In this document: piece by piece, positions 46,935 to 57,094 of the stretch
Numbering within the stretch: position 1 is the first letter of the stretch
Layout of the letters: each line of letters begins with the position of its first letter
NCBI GenBank assembly: GCA_943788025.1
Contig: CALSOR010000004.1
Span: 434,001-498,000 of the forward strand
Direction of reading: 5' to 3'
Source: JABAAE01 sp905480545
GTDB lineage: Bacteria > Planctomycetota > Planctomycetia > Pirellulales > Pirellulaceae
Length of the DNA stretch: 64,000 bases
The notes under the pieces: generated by a model
Database searches by the model: none
Told to the model about the DNA's origin: nothing
Seen by the model: only the letters and a program-made list of their open reading frames with translations
Position numbers and translations under genes: made by a program

Positions 46935-48617
46935 ATGATCCAGCAAAAATCTGCAGTCCGAATTGATCGGGACAAGCTGCAATATCTAGACGACGCTCTT
47001 CGCTCCTCGCGATCCATCGTTGAGCTTAGCGCTGAGATGGATTACCGACGTGTGGATGATTTGCTGTCTGCAATCGCCAACAGCTTGGGGCTGTCGACAG
47101 TGAACCTCGACAGCATCGACGTTGATAACCAACTGCTGGAGATATTTCCGGCAAAATTAATCCACCGTTACGAAGTCTTTCCCATTTCAGAAAAGCGGGG
47201 AGAGCTTCACCTGGCCGTCAGCAATCCGTTTGACTTCAACGCCATTGACGCCGTTGGGGCAGCAACCGGCAAAACCATCACTCCCGTGGTGACCGATCCA
47301 GATCAAGTCCGGGGTTTGATCAAAACCCATTTTGGTGTTGGTGCCGACACGATTAACGGACTGATGTCAATTCACGGGAATGACAGCGAATCAATTCAAG
47401 ATTTGGCTGGGCAAGACCTCGAGGACGCCGAAGCGGCACAACAAGCGTCTGTAGTTCGACTGGTCAACGAGATTTTAACAGAGGCCATCGAGTCACGAAC
47501 TTCTGATATTCACATCGAGGCTCAGGAAAAAGGAATCAAAATCAGATACCGTATTGACGGCGTTCTCCAACGCCAACCGGTACCCGCAGGAAATGAATCG
47601 ATTCCAAAATGCGATTGTAAGCCGCTTGAAAATCATGGCAAAACTTAACATTGCCGAAAAGCGAGTTCCTCAAGACGGCCGGATCAAAATCCGTGTTAAA
47701 GGCCGTGAAGTCGACATTCGCGTATCAATCATCCCAATGCTTCATGGCGAAGGGATCGTGATGCGAATTCTGGATAAAGAAAACCTGTCGTTCTCTCTTC
47801 GGGGTATCGGCATGTCAGAATCTGTCTATCAACAGTTTCAAAAGCTGATCAAACTTCCACATGGAATTGTTCTCGTGACCGGCCCAACGGGTTCCGGAAA
47901 AACAACGACGCTTTATAGCGCCCTAGAAGAAATCAAGAACGAAGACACCAAAATTATCACCACAGAAGATCCCATCGAGTATCAACTCGACGGGATCAAT
48001 CAAATCCAAGTCCACAAAAAAGTTGGGCTGACGTTTGCCACCAGCCTACGCAGTATTCTCCGGCACGATCCAGACGTTGTCCTGGTAGGTGAAATTCGGG
48101 ATTTAGAAACGGCCGAGAACGCGACGCAAGCCTCATTGACGGGGGCACCTTGTTTTCAGCACGTTACACACGAACGATTCGGCCGGCGCGTTTATGAGAC
48201 TTTGCGATATGGGTGTTGACCCATTCTTGGTCACCAGCACGATTGAAGGAATACTGGCCCAGCGACTGGTCAGAAAACTTTGCAACGAATGTTCGCAACC
48301 AGTCAGCCTTGATGAGCTTGACATTCCTGAAGATTTCCCAGTCGATAAAGTACAGTCTGAAGGATTGACGCTGAGAAAACAGGTTGGTTGCCCGGCGTGC
48401 CGAAATACGGGATACAGCGGGCCGCTTGGGAATTTACGAATTGCTGGTAAGCAGTGACCGAATTCGTGCGCTCGCTGGCGAAAAAGCGCCGACTAATGAA
48501 ATCAAAAAAGCTGCCGTAGAAGAAGGAATGACCACTCTAAGAATGGACGGGTGGGAAAAAGTGCTAGATGGAGTCACCACGGTTGAAGAAGTGCTGAGAG
48601 TTTCCAAAACCGATTGA
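46935..48617 (+). pseudogene. gspE: Type II secretion ATPase GspE, split by three single-base shifts
   Basis: The full family sequence is present over 46935-48617 but needs three frame corrections. An N-terminal MshEN-like domain (to about residue 150) and SRTSDIHIEAQ are in frame one. At 47583-47588 the text moves to frame two: EMNRFQNAIVSRLKIMAKLN, Walker A GPTGSGKTTT, Walker B VVLVGEIRD. At the G5 run 48141-48145 it moves again, giving HLVFSTLHTND and the first zinc pair CNEC. At GGG 48419-48421 the last shift restores GRLGIYELL after the second pair CPAC. Removing one base at each site gives a normal protein of 559 residues. GspE drives pseudopilus assembly, so a true loss would stop secretion; error is a real possibility. 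Gap to gspF is 36 bases. Confidence 0.9.
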
Positions 48618-48653
48618 ACTCGTTGATTTTCCCCCACATTCCATTCCAACACC

Positions 48654-49868
48654 ATGCCTGACTTTTCCTACCGAGCGAAAACGAATTCCGGTGCCGTTTC
48701 TGAAGGCGTCATTCAGGCTGCGACCCAACAAGAGGCGATTCGCCAACTGACCCGTCAATCGCTTTTTCCAATTGACGTGTCCAACAATTCCCAGACTTGG
48801 TCAAATTTTTCGCTTTCATTTCGACGGATCAGCTCTGAGACCATTTCTGACTTGCTGACCCAAATGAGCGATCTCCTCACCAACGGAGTGTCGTTACTGG
48901 ATTCGCTCAAAATCCTGGCCGAACAATCACCCGACGCCAAACTTCAAGAGGTTCTCGAGGAGATTCGAGACGACGTTTCGGAAGGCGTCAATCTGGACGA
49001 TGCATTAAGCAAACATCCGAAGGTCTTTTCCAACCTCACGGTCAGCATGGTCAAAGCCGGATTGGAAGGCGGGTTTCTAGAAGAGTCACTTGAACGAGTC
49101 TCCAACTTTTTAAGAAAAGAGAACGCCCTCAAAAACAAAGTCGTCAGCGCGATGTCCTATCCGATGATTCTCGCGGGAATCGGATTTTGCTTTATGATCG
49201 CTTTGGTAGTCTTCATCGTTCCCATGTTTGAAGCTTACTTTGAAAAGCTGATCAAAAGCGGCGTCGGCCTACCACTGATTACACAAATCCTTATTTTTGT
49301 CAGTGATGCCTTAGTGCGATATGGCCTTTTTGTCGCAATTGGGGCTGCGGGAATCGCATTCGGTGCTAAAAAGTTATTAGACACAGAATTGGGACGACGC
49401 TTTTTTGATAAATACAAACTAAAAATCCCGATTGCAGGACGCATTTTTCACGAGAGCGCCGTCTCGCGATTTTGTCGCGTTCTGGGCACTTTGCTTCAGA
49501 ACGGTGTCCAAATCCTTAAGTCGCTCAAAATTGCCGGACATTCCGTTGGTAACATCACGCTGCAGGATGCCATTAGCCAATCAGCCGAAAACATATCATC
49601 GGGTAACAGACTATCGGAACCACTTCACGAAAGTGGGATGGTTTCGGACCAGGTGATCGCGATGATTCGTGTCGCAGAAGAATCGAATACGCTTGACGAC
49701 GTTCTCGTCAAAATTTCAGACAGAATGGATCAAAAAATTGAACAACGACTGGACTCAATGGTCCGTTTGATCGAACCGATCATGCTGCTGACCATTGGAG
49801 CCATTGTGATGAGCATCATCATTGGTGTGTTGTTGCCCATTTTTGATCTTACTTCAACTGTTGATTGA
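48654..49868 (+). CDS. gspF: Type II secretion inner-membrane platform protein GspF
   Basis: The 404-residue product has the duplicated T2SSF fold (about 65-190 and 270-392) and three membrane helices: about 168-192 (ILAGIGFCFMIALVVFIVP), 215-240 and 372-394. Family signatures include GVSLLDSL in repeat one, GVQILKSL in repeat two and PMFEAYFEKL after the first helix. It is the polytopic base that couples GspE to the pseudopilus. It is intact, follows gspE by 36 bases and precedes gspG by 22. Confidence 0.95.
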   Translation: MPDFSYRAKTNSGAVSEGVIQAATQQEAIRQLTRQSLFPIDVSNNSQTWSNFSLSFRRISSETISDLLTQMSDLLTNGVSLLDSLKILAEQSPDAKLQEVLEEIRDDVSEGVNLDDALSKHPKVFSNLTVSMVKAGLEGGFLEESLERVSNFLRKENALKNKVVSAMSYPMILAGIGFCFMIALVVFIVPMFEAYFEKLIKSGVGLPLITQILIFVSDALVRYGLFVAIGAAGIAFGAKKLLDTELGRRFFDKYKLKIPIAGRIFHESAVSRFCRVLGTLLQNGVQILKSLKIAGHSVGNITLQDAISQSAENISSGNRLSEPLHESGMVSDQVIAMIRVAEESNTLDDVLVKISDRMDQKIEQRLDSMVRLIEPIMLLTIGAIVMSIIIGVLLPIFDLTSTVD

Positions 49869-49890
49869 CCCATCCATTTGGAGAGAAAAA

Positions 49891-50418
49891 ATGAAACTTT
49901 CAAAACTTCGCCGAAATGGTTTCACCATTTTGGAACTTCTTATCGTCTTGGTAATTCTTGTTGGAATTCTAGCGATCGTTGGGCCCAGATTACTTGGCTC
50001 ACAAAAGAAAGCTGATATCAAAATAGCCCAAGCACAAATCAGCAACCTCGAATCGGCTTTGAAGGAGTATGCTGCCGACATGAAAGGATTCCCAAAAACC
50101 GAAGACGGTCTCAAAGCACTGGTTCGCAAACCGTCAGACGAAAAGAAAGCCAAACGTTGGGCAGGACCTTACCTTGACGAATCCGATTTGCCAGCCGATC
50201 CATGGGACAACGGATTTATTTATACCTACGAATCGTCCAAAGACGGGATCGATCGCCCGGTTATCGTCTCCAAAGGCCCTGATGGGGAAGAAAACACCGA
50301 CGACGACATTTACAACTACAAGCCCAGTGAAGGCGACGGAGGCGATTCAGAGGACTCAGGCTCTTCAGACGATGGGCTGGATCTTGGATCCGATAATTCC
50401 AGCGGCGACTTTGAATAA
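49891..50418 (+). CDS. gspG: Major pseudopilin GspG
   Basis: ATG 49891 behind GGAGAG gives 175 residues with the class III leader KLSKLRRNG^FTILELL: cleavage after Gly10, Phe11 and Glu15 (position +5). The hydrophobic helix spans 11-33. The GspG loop with AGPYLDESDLPADPWDNGF (about 87-107) is the usual calcium-site region. Unlike most GspG, it has a long acidic Gly/Ser/Asp tail after about 140. It forms the shaft of the pseudopilus. An in-frame upstream extension to 49822 overlaps gspF and lacks a proper leader. Confidence 0.95.
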   Translation: MKLSKLRRNGFTILELLIVLVILVGILAIVGPRLLGSQKKADIKIAQAQISNLESALKEYAADMKGFPKTEDGLKALVRKPSDEKKAKRWAGPYLDESDLPADPWDNGFIYTYESSKDGIDRPVIVSKGPDGEENTDDDIYNYKPSEGDGGDSEDSGSSDDGLDLGSDNSSGDFE

Positions 50419-50427
50419 ATCAAAGCA

Positions 50428-51276
50428 ATGAGCTTCGACACAGAAGCCAAACGAAGAACGGATTTTTCTCAACGCCGCTGCAGTCGGGAACGCTGCCTTT
50501 TTACTCGAATTTTTCGACGAATGACTCGCTGCGCAATTTCAAGATCTTTCGATCGTCTGCACGTTGAATCGGCTGAAAAAAAATGGGAGATCGGAAAATC
50601 GAGAATTGCCTTTACGATTTTGGAGCTATTAATCGTCTTGGTGATCATGGTCGTGATTTTGGCCATTGCCTGGCCTCAGATCAATCGCAGGATTCGACGA
50701 TCCGATCTGAAACAGGTAGCCATCACACTCAAAGAACTCATCGCGGACGCGAGATTGTCCGCGATGCAGTCGGGTGAATGTTGGGAACTTCGATTCAGTG
50801 ACCTATCTGGAAGTTACCAAATCGGACCAGCCTCTTCTTTTGGTGCACGAGAGTTAAACGAGACCAAACCAACCAGCTTTCAATCGGCAGAAAACGGGTA
50901 CCCGATCCACTCCGAACTCGACACCTCTCTTTTGATTACCACTCAACCCAGAAACAAATTTTCCTTTGCCGACAACGACCAGAATGATGTCGAGTTCGAG
51001 ACGATTCGAATCGGAAAGTCAAACAGTGACCAACTCGATGGCGATCACGAAAAGTCGATTTGGCTCGATCCTCAGGGTCGGGCCTTGGAAACTGAAATCA
51101 TTGTTCTCGACTATAAATCGAGCGTAGGGATTTCGATCAAAATTAGAGGATTGACCGGCCAAGTTGAAATTGAAGAAACATTCAAAGTTCATGCCAAATT
51201 CGAATTTCCTGAAGATTCCAGCGCAGCGAATCAAGAGGCAGACCTTGAAAACCCTGATTTGGAATTGGGAGTTTAG
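50428..51276 (+). CDS. gspH: Minor pseudopilin GspH-like
   Basis: The 282-residue frame carries a prepilin segment AFTILELLIVLVIM at residues 61-74 with Glu66 at +5. The cleavage position has Ala rather than Gly, and the leader would be very long (61 residues) from ATG 50428; ATG 50521 shortens it to 30. The body is beta-rich, as for GspH, with a short acidic tail. Order (G, H, I, J, K) supports the call. It is 9 bases after gspG and 5 before gspI. Confidence 0.82.
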   Translation: MSFDTEAKRRTDFSQRRCSRERCLFTRIFRRMTRCAISRSFDRLHVESAEKKWEIGKSRIAFTILELLIVLVIMVVILAIAWPQINRRIRRSDLKQVAITLKELIADARLSAMQSGECWELRFSDLSGSYQIGPASSFGARELNETKPTSFQSAENGYPIHSELDTSLLITTQPRNKFSFADNDQNDVEFETIRIGKSNSDQLDGDHEKSIWLDPQGRALETEIIVLDYKSSVGISIKIRGLTGQVEIEETFKVHAKFEFPEDSSAANQEADLENPDLELGV

Positions 51277-51281
51277 TCAAC

Positions 51282-51788
51282 ATGCCGCGTCCAATCAGAA
51301 TACCTTTTCACTCTAGTCAAAAACCGCAAAATTCCCGGGCAGGATTATCGTTGCTTGAAGTCATTATCGCCACCGTGATTTTGGCCGTAAGCGCGACACT
51401 ACTGGTTCGGCTGATTGGAGCGGGAGACAGAAATGCCCAACGAGCCGATCAGCGGATTACCGCACAAATGATTTGCCAGAACAAGATGGATGAAATCGTG
51501 GCGTCCATTGAACCCTTGGAATCCATAGAACCAACGGCCTCGCCGTATTATCCCGAATGGTATTGGTCCGTTTCCATCGACGACCTTAATTCAAAAAATG
51601 ACACCACCATCAATCGTCTTTCCCTTGTCGAAGTGAGTATCTTTTTTCGTAAAAGCTACGAAGGGACTGGAAATTCCGATCAATTGGATTCCCAAGCCGA
51701 GCAGCCCATTTATGCGTTGCGACGGGTGATTCGCACAGCCAGCTCGTCGGAACAAAAATCTGACAGATTTCGTCCGGGAGGTTTTTAG
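51282..51788 (+). CDS. gspI: Minor pseudopilin GspI-like
   Basis: The 168-residue product has a prepilin motif RAG^LSLLEVIIATVILAV: cleavage after Gly21, Glu26 at +5. The rest is a short helix-strand body, with an NKMDEIVASIE segment typical of GspI after the helix. It is a tip-complex pseudopilin with J and K. Its last base overlaps the GTG start of gspJ. Confidence 0.87.
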   Translation: MPRPIRIPFHSSQKPQNSRAGLSLLEVIIATVILAVSATLLVRLIGAGDRNAQRADQRITAQMICQNKMDEIVASIEPLESIEPTASPYYPEWYWSVSIDDLNSKNDTTINRLSLVEVSIFFRKSYEGTGNSDQLDSQAEQPIYALRRVIRTASSSEQKSDRFRPGGF

Positions 51789-52897
51789 TGAGCAGATGGA
51801 AAGCCAAACCCGGATTCACCCTACTGGAATTGTTGATCGCATTGACACTTGTGACGACGCTGATGATGCTTTGTTGGTCACTCTTTTTCACTTTCGCACG
51901 TCTTGAAAACCGATCTCGAAAGACCGTCGCGGCTCTCGAGATAACCAGGTCGCTGAGACGTCAAATACAAAACGATCTCGATCAACTGTTCTTTGTTTCA
52001 AATGAAACCCAAACAGCGGAACCCGAGAACATCGACAACTCTGCAGTGAATGGATTTCTGGTCGAAAGTTCGACGCAGAAACGCTCGCCCAGTCTTCTCG
52101 ATTCAATTATGAATGCCAGCGTTGATGAGTCACCCGATCCTGCAAACGATCGATTGCCTGATTCGTTTTTGTTTGAGGGAAGTAGCGAGTCCTTTTCCGT
52201 GTTGATTCAAAACGATGGTTCTTCGAGATTTTTTGGCCCCGATGAGGAATTTCTCGTCGTTACTTATCAATGGCGGGATCAACAGTACGAATCCAGTGAA
52301 CCAGAATTGGACAAGGCAGCTGGATTGGGAACAGAAGGCTTTGAAAATGAACAAGTAAAACAATCCCAACCACGGAATTTTGTGCGTTCGGTAGTAACTT
52401 ACCGCGATTTTCGACGACGAATTTCATTGGACTCCTCACTTTTAAGAAACCGAAATTCGGGAGTACCCTTGGCTGATTTTGAGACAATTGAAGTGGGCGC
52501 AAAGAATGACGACCGGGCCAATTCCCGTGGGCCGATTCGAGAGCAAATTGATCAGATTCCGGAAATTACAATGGTCGGCTTTCGCTACTTTGATGGAAAA
52601 TCATGGAGCTCGTCGTGGTCGTCATCCGCCGCAGTCGTGCCGCTTGCGATCGAGGTTAATTTCACGGCGGAAATGGAAACGGATTCCAATGATTTTGAAT
52701 CACAAGACGAGCTAGAGGAAATCGAGTTCGATGAAGAAATTGAAATCAGTGATGATTGGGATTCAAAATTCGAAACCAGCACATTAGATGGCCAAGATCC
52801 AAGGTTGGACTTAATCGAAAATTTCGACCCGGAATCCAAACGGTTTTTTTATTCGAATTGGGACCCGGGAGAACGATCCCGATCTCCGTTTCGGTAA
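51788..52897 (+). CDS. gspJ: Minor pseudopilin GspJ-like
   Basis: From GTG 51788 (an ATG at 51797 is the alternative) the product is 369 residues, longer than usual GspJ (about 200). The leader is SRWKAKPG^FTLLELLIALT with Glu14 at +5. The extra length comes from acidic, Ser-rich inserts (about 85-130 and 290-345). It should sit at the pseudopilus tip with I and K. The start overlaps the gspI stop by one base. Confidence 0.87.
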   Translation: MSRWKAKPGFTLLELLIALTLVTTLMMLCWSLFFTFARLENRSRKTVAALEITRSLRRQIQNDLDQLFFVSNETQTAEPENIDNSAVNGFLVESSTQKRSPSLLDSIMNASVDESPDPANDRLPDSFLFEGSSESFSVLIQNDGSSRFFGPDEEFLVVTYQWRDQQYESSEPELDKAAGLGTEGFENEQVKQSQPRNFVRSVVTYRDFRRRISLDSSLLRNRNSGVPLADFETIEVGAKNDDRANSRGPIREQIDQIPEITMVGFRYFDGKSWSSSWSSSAAVVPLAIEVNFTAEMETDSNDFESQDELEEIEFDEEIEISDDWDSKFETSTLDGQDPRLDLIENFDPESKRFFYSNWDPGERSRSPFR

Positions 52898-52942
52898 TGA
52901 CACTACATCACTTGGAATGGGGTCAGATTTCGAGGGTTCCGA

Positions 52943-54451
52943 ATGACAAAACGTCGTCAACTCAGTATACGGAACCGATCCGGAGTCGTCCTGTTTATGG
53001 TGGTCGCCATCATCCTGATGATGACTTTGCTGACTTACGGTTTTCTCATTTCGATGCGAACGCAAAACTTGGCTGCTGCGAATGCAGGTAATCAATTACA
53101 GGCGAGGCAAGCCGCGTTTTCGGCTCGGGAAATCGTTTGCTCGCTTCTCGAAGATTCGCTCGCCAGTCGATTTGCTGTTGGCGGTCTAGAGCACAATCCA
53201 ATGCTTTTCAGCGAAATTCGTCTGTTATTTGCTGGAGAAGATCGAGAGGATTTTTCGTCAGGGGGATTCGTACTATCCAACCTCACCGATCGGCGAATGG
53301 GGATCATTAACGAGTCGGCCAAGATTAATCTTCAAACACTTTTGAGCCACGACGCGAACTCACCGGGATTCGGTAGGGACTGTTTGATGCGTTTGCCTCG
53401 GATGACGGAATCGATAGCGGACCATATTTTGGACTGGATCGACAAAGATGATGAGCCTCGGGAATTTGGCGCAGAAACGGAATATTACCGCGACAACAAT
53501 GGGATCCTTCCCCGCAACGCCACACCGCCGACGCTAAGTGAATTCGAAAATATACCCGATGTAACTCGAGAGATGATATTCGGCGCTTCCTCCCAGAATC
53601 CGAACGACAATCAAATCGGCCAAGTCGGTGAAGACGCCTCCATTCCCTGGAGCCGTTTTTTGACGGTCCGCAGCGCTGAAAAAAACGAAACGTACGAGGG
53701 TTTACAAAGAGTGCATTTGAATTCAACCGATTTATTTGAGTTGCATACTTCGTTGGTCGAACTCATTGATGTTGAAACTGCAAATTTTGTCATTCTGGCC
53801 CGTCAGTATGGAATTCAATCTCGAACGAAAAGCGACAATGGAACCGGCAGCTCATCAGCCAAAAGCCCAAGCGGGTACCCCATCGATCTCACGATTCCAC
53901 CGGTTTACGAAATTGAAAGCCTGTTAGAAATCGTCGGCGCTACGATTAGAATCGAAGACGTAGAAGCCCCCGAAAATAGCATTGTCGTCGCCAGCCCCTA
54001 CTCTGGCCAAACCACCAATCTGGATCAACGACTAGAAACGTTTCTTGATGAAACAACGGTGTCTCGTAAACTCGTCATTCAGGGCCGAGTCAACATCAAC
54101 CTGGCTCCGTTGGAGGTATTGTTGTCTGTACCGGGAATCGATGAAGAATTGGCCAATCAGATTTTGGCGGTTCGAGAAGGGCAAAAACACAACTCCAAAA
54201 CTTGTTTTTGGTTATTGTCCAATCGTTTAGTTAATATGGAACAGATGAAAAGCCTGATTCCGTCCATCACCAATCGTGGTGAGATCGCCAGCTTTATGTT
54301 CGGCGGTTGGTCTCACCCAAACGATGCACCCATGGTTTATGACGCAATGGTGGATGCGACTGGAAAAACTAGCAAGCAACTGTTTTGTCGAAGAATCGTC
54401 GAGACAAAGCAGATAAACGATTTTTTTAACAAGTCCAACTTAGACGAATAG
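52943..54451 (+). CDS. gspK: Minor pseudopilin GspK
   Basis: The 502-residue product begins MTKRRQLSIRNRSG^VVLFMVVAIIL; as in known GspK the +5 Glu is missing. The large alpha domain typical of GspK follows, with INESAKINLQTLL near 111, IADHILDWIDKDDEPREFG near 153 and a helix-hairpin-helix NLAPLEVLLSVPGIDEELA near 385. GspK caps the pseudopilus and starts its assembly. Gap from gspJ is 45 bases and to gspL 13. Confidence 0.92.
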   Translation: MTKRRQLSIRNRSGVVLFMVVAIILMMTLLTYGFLISMRTQNLAAANAGNQLQARQAAFSAREIVCSLLEDSLASRFAVGGLEHNPMLFSEIRLLFAGEDREDFSSGGFVLSNLTDRRMGIINESAKINLQTLLSHDANSPGFGRDCLMRLPRMTESIADHILDWIDKDDEPREFGAETEYYRDNNGILPRNATPPTLSEFENIPDVTREMIFGASSQNPNDNQIGQVGEDASIPWSRFLTVRSAEKNETYEGLQRVHLNSTDLFELHTSLVELIDVETANFVILARQYGIQSRTKSDNGTGSSSAKSPSGYPIDLTIPPVYEIESLLEIVGATIRIEDVEAPENSIVVASPYSGQTTNLDQRLETFLDETTVSRKLVIQGRVNINLAPLEVLLSVPGIDEELANQILAVREGQKHNSKTCFWLLSNRLVNMEQMKSLIPSITNRGEIASFMFGGWSHPNDAPMVYDAMVDATGKTSKQLFCRRIVETKQINDFFNKSNLDE

Positions 54452-54464
54452 ATCGAACAAGCTG

Positions 54465-56039
54465 ATGGAATCAAAACGACAATCCGGTTTAACGTTGTTT
54501 GTTCAGCGTGGACAAGATCACTGTCGGTATCTTTGTGCCAGTGCGAAACAGAATGCGTTCCGAATTGCTGCTTATGGGACTGTGGACGCTGAGAGTCCAT
54601 TGTCGGCAATTGTCGAAAAACTGGCCGAAAAAAAGCTAAAAGCCATTGCCTGTGTTTTCCTTTTGCCTCGATCTGAATTTGAGGTCAATATCTTTCAAAT
54701 TCCAGAAGTCGATGAAGAGGATGTCCCCCAACTCATTTCAAACCTTGTTTCCGAATCCCATGATTCCGTGGAAATAACCACCGATTATGTCTTGAACTCC
54801 AAGGACGAAAACGGATCTCGAAATGCTTTGAGCTGGACTCTGCCCAACTCAACGTTGGATAATCTTAAAAGCGAAACGAAAAACAACTCGCTTAAGCTGC
54901 TGGCAATTACAAGCCATACGATGGGTTCGATTTCCCTGTGGCGTAGCCTGGTCAAAACAAGATCTCCTCATGCGGTGGTGGTGACGATCGCAAACAAGTC
55001 AATTGATTTCTCCGTTATCTATGACCATGAAATCACCCATTTGCGTTCCATCCCATTCGCCAGTGACGAACTGCAGAAGGTCACGCCAAGATTGATCAGC
55101 GAATTGCAGCGAACCGTGGCCATTGTTGGAGGAAATGATGAAAACGGTTCCACTCGAATTTACTTGTTTGGTGACTTAGAACAGCGCAAGCCCATTGCTA
55201 AGTCACTGACCGAAGAATTCAAAGTTCCTGTTTCGATTTTGAATCCGCTGGACCACGTCGAGTTCAGTTGTGAACCACTTCCCGTCAAAGACTGTGAGCT
55301 CTACGCCCATCTCATTGGGTCGGCGAAAGCTGCCTTTTTTGACAAGCTCGATATTGACTTGGTTTCTCCAAAACGAGCCATCAGGAAAACTTTACCTTGG
55401 CGAAAAATCACCTGGTATTCCATTGCGGGTTCCGTTCTTTTGGGCCTGGGCGGTTTCGTCATTTGGGACAATGCCAATCAGCAAATTGCGGAAGTCGCAG
55501 AAAAACGAAAACAGTTCGATGAGCTTGCCCGTGATGCTCGCACTGTGATTGAAATGAAAGATGAATTAGCGACGATTCGCGCCTGGCGAAAAAACGAAGT
55601 CATTTGGCTGGACGAAATCGATCAACTTTCTCAACAGCTGCCGCCGCGAGAAAAGAGTCTGATTCGGCGAATCTCCATGTTGGCCGCCGCAGATGGATCC
55701 TCCAACATTGACCTGTCTGTTGAAGTCGCAGAAAACGAATTAGTGTCGGGTCTGGAAAATGCCATTCGAACGGATGACAACAAGGTCAAAAGCAAACGGG
55801 TCTCCGAGTCCTCTGACAAAACGGGCGCGAAATGGAACTTTGAAACATCCATTCAATTTACCGCGAAGCCTCCCAAGCTTTCTTTTGTCAAAACGGAAAA
55901 CCAGACTGATTCGCCCGATCAGAAAGAAAAAGAAAGCCTGACCCCAGTTTCAGCTCAACCCACTTCAAGCAATAAAAATCCAAAAACTCCCGCCAGCAAA
56001 GAACCAGACGTTGAACCGAAACAGGAGGCGGGCAAATGA
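54465..56039 (+). CDS. gspL: GspL-like assembly-platform protein (PilM-like domain plus membrane helix)
   Basis: The 524-residue product has a cytosolic actin-like (PilM/GspL) domain at about 1-310, one membrane helix at about 316-334 (SIAGSVLLGLGGFVIW), a helical stretch and a periplasmic ferredoxin-like part to about 470, then a disordered Lys/Pro/Ser tail. GspL holds GspE at the membrane and pairs with GspM. The assignment rests on architecture and place in the operon. Its end overlaps the gspM ATG by four bases. Confidence 0.85.
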   Translation: MESKRQSGLTLFVQRGQDHCRYLCASAKQNAFRIAAYGTVDAESPLSAIVEKLAEKKLKAIACVFLLPRSEFEVNIFQIPEVDEEDVPQLISNLVSESHDSVEITTDYVLNSKDENGSRNALSWTLPNSTLDNLKSETKNNSLKLLAITSHTMGSISLWRSLVKTRSPHAVVVTIANKSIDFSVIYDHEITHLRSIPFASDELQKVTPRLISELQRTVAIVGGNDENGSTRIYLFGDLEQRKPIAKSLTEEFKVPVSILNPLDHVEFSCEPLPVKDCELYAHLIGSAKAAFFDKLDIDLVSPKRAIRKTLPWRKITWYSIAGSVLLGLGGFVIWDNANQQIAEVAEKRKQFDELARDARTVIEMKDELATIRAWRKNEVIWLDEIDQLSQQLPPREKSLIRRISMLAAADGSSNIDLSVEVAENELVSGLENAIRTDDNKVKSKRVSESSDKTGAKWNFETSIQFTAKPPKLSFVKTENQTDSPDQKEKESLTPVSAQPTSSNKNPKTPASKEPDVEPKQEAGK

Positions 56040-57001
56040 ATCCAAGAACTCTTTACCTGCTGATTGGTAGCGGGATAGTCGGGCTTTTATATTTTGGTGA
56101 CCAAGCCTACCGCACCTACGTTGAAAAACCCTCGGCATCACGCGAAAAACAACTGGCAAAAATCAATTCCAGTATTGAGAAAGCGAACGACCTGATTGCC
56201 CAAAAACTTTTTGTGCAGAAGCAATTGGATGCGTACGAAAAAATGTCATTGCCATTTGATACCGAAGTGACTCGCACCCAGTATCAAGGGTGGTTGCTGT
56301 CGCTGGTTAAATCGGTCGGACTGACTGGAATCACGGTTGACGCAAGCCAACCGACATCTGTTTCTATTGAACGACAAAAACCCAAACAGAGTCAATCAAA
56401 ACGCAAGGTCGTCATTTATCGGTATGGCTACTCTCTACGCAGCCGTGGATCCTTGCAGCAATTGGTTACATTCCTTTTCAGGTTTTACCGAAGCGGACAA
56501 CTTCACAAGATCAAATCGATTTCGTTAAACCCTTCTGGAGGCGGAACGATGATTGATGCCAGCTTCGTCATCGAAGCTCTTGCATTAGTAAGAACGGAAC
56601 GTGAAACCGAGCTTTCGACCGTCCAGGTCAATCGTTTGAAAAAAGAGGATGAGTTGCATTACGTTTCCATCGCACGGCGAAACATTTTTTCCCGCACAGG
56701 AAATTCGATTTTGAATCACGTCAAAGTAACGGGGATCACATTTGGCAAATCAGGAAAACCGCAGGTCTGGATCAAAACGGATCCGACAAAGCCATCGATG
56801 GTTTTTTTAAATGATGACATTGTCAAAATTAAATCACATCAAATTGAGATACTCGACATTCAATCCAATCTTGTTTTACTTTTGGTCGATGGACAACCAA
56901 CCAAAGTCCCAATAGGAAAAGCCATCTTTGAAAAGAAAGAACCGGAAAAATCGGAAGCTTTGAGGCCCGGTGTATCAAAGGCTGTAAAGAACGTCGATTA
57001 A
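56036..57001 (+). CDS. gspM: GspM/PilO-like protein with a C-terminal GspC-like domain
   Basis: The 321-residue product has one N-terminal membrane helix (about 5-21), a coiled coil (about 35-70) and a PilO/GspM ferredoxin-like domain (about 80-195). After about 220 it differs from usual GspM. SIARRNIFSRTG leads into VKVTGITFGKSGKPQVWI, FLNDDIVKIKSHQIEILDI and NLVLLLVDGQPTKV, the pattern of the GspC homology region / PilP domain that contacts the secretin. No separate gspC is present in the window, so this looks like a fusion that joins platform and secretin. It starts inside the gspL stop. Confidence 0.85.
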   Translation: MNPRTLYLLIGSGIVGLLYFGDQAYRTYVEKPSASREKQLAKINSSIEKANDLIAQKLFVQKQLDAYEKMSLPFDTEVTRTQYQGWLLSLVKSVGLTGITVDASQPTSVSIERQKPKQSQSKRKVVIYRYGYSLRSRGSLQQLVTFLFRFYRSGQLHKIKSISLNPSGGGTMIDASFVIEALALVRTERETELSTVQVNRLKKEDELHYVSIARRNIFSRTGNSILNHVKVTGITFGKSGKPQVWIKTDPTKPSMVFLNDDIVKIKSHQIEILDIQSNLVLLLVDGQPTKVPIGKAIFEKKEPEKSEALRPGVSKAVKNVD

Positions 57002-57094
57002 GGACAGAAAACGAACGGCGATTGTCCGAAGAGAGTCGAACTCCAAACTGTTTGCGGTTTTCGACGAATAATGATTTAAGCAGGATTGAGACCC

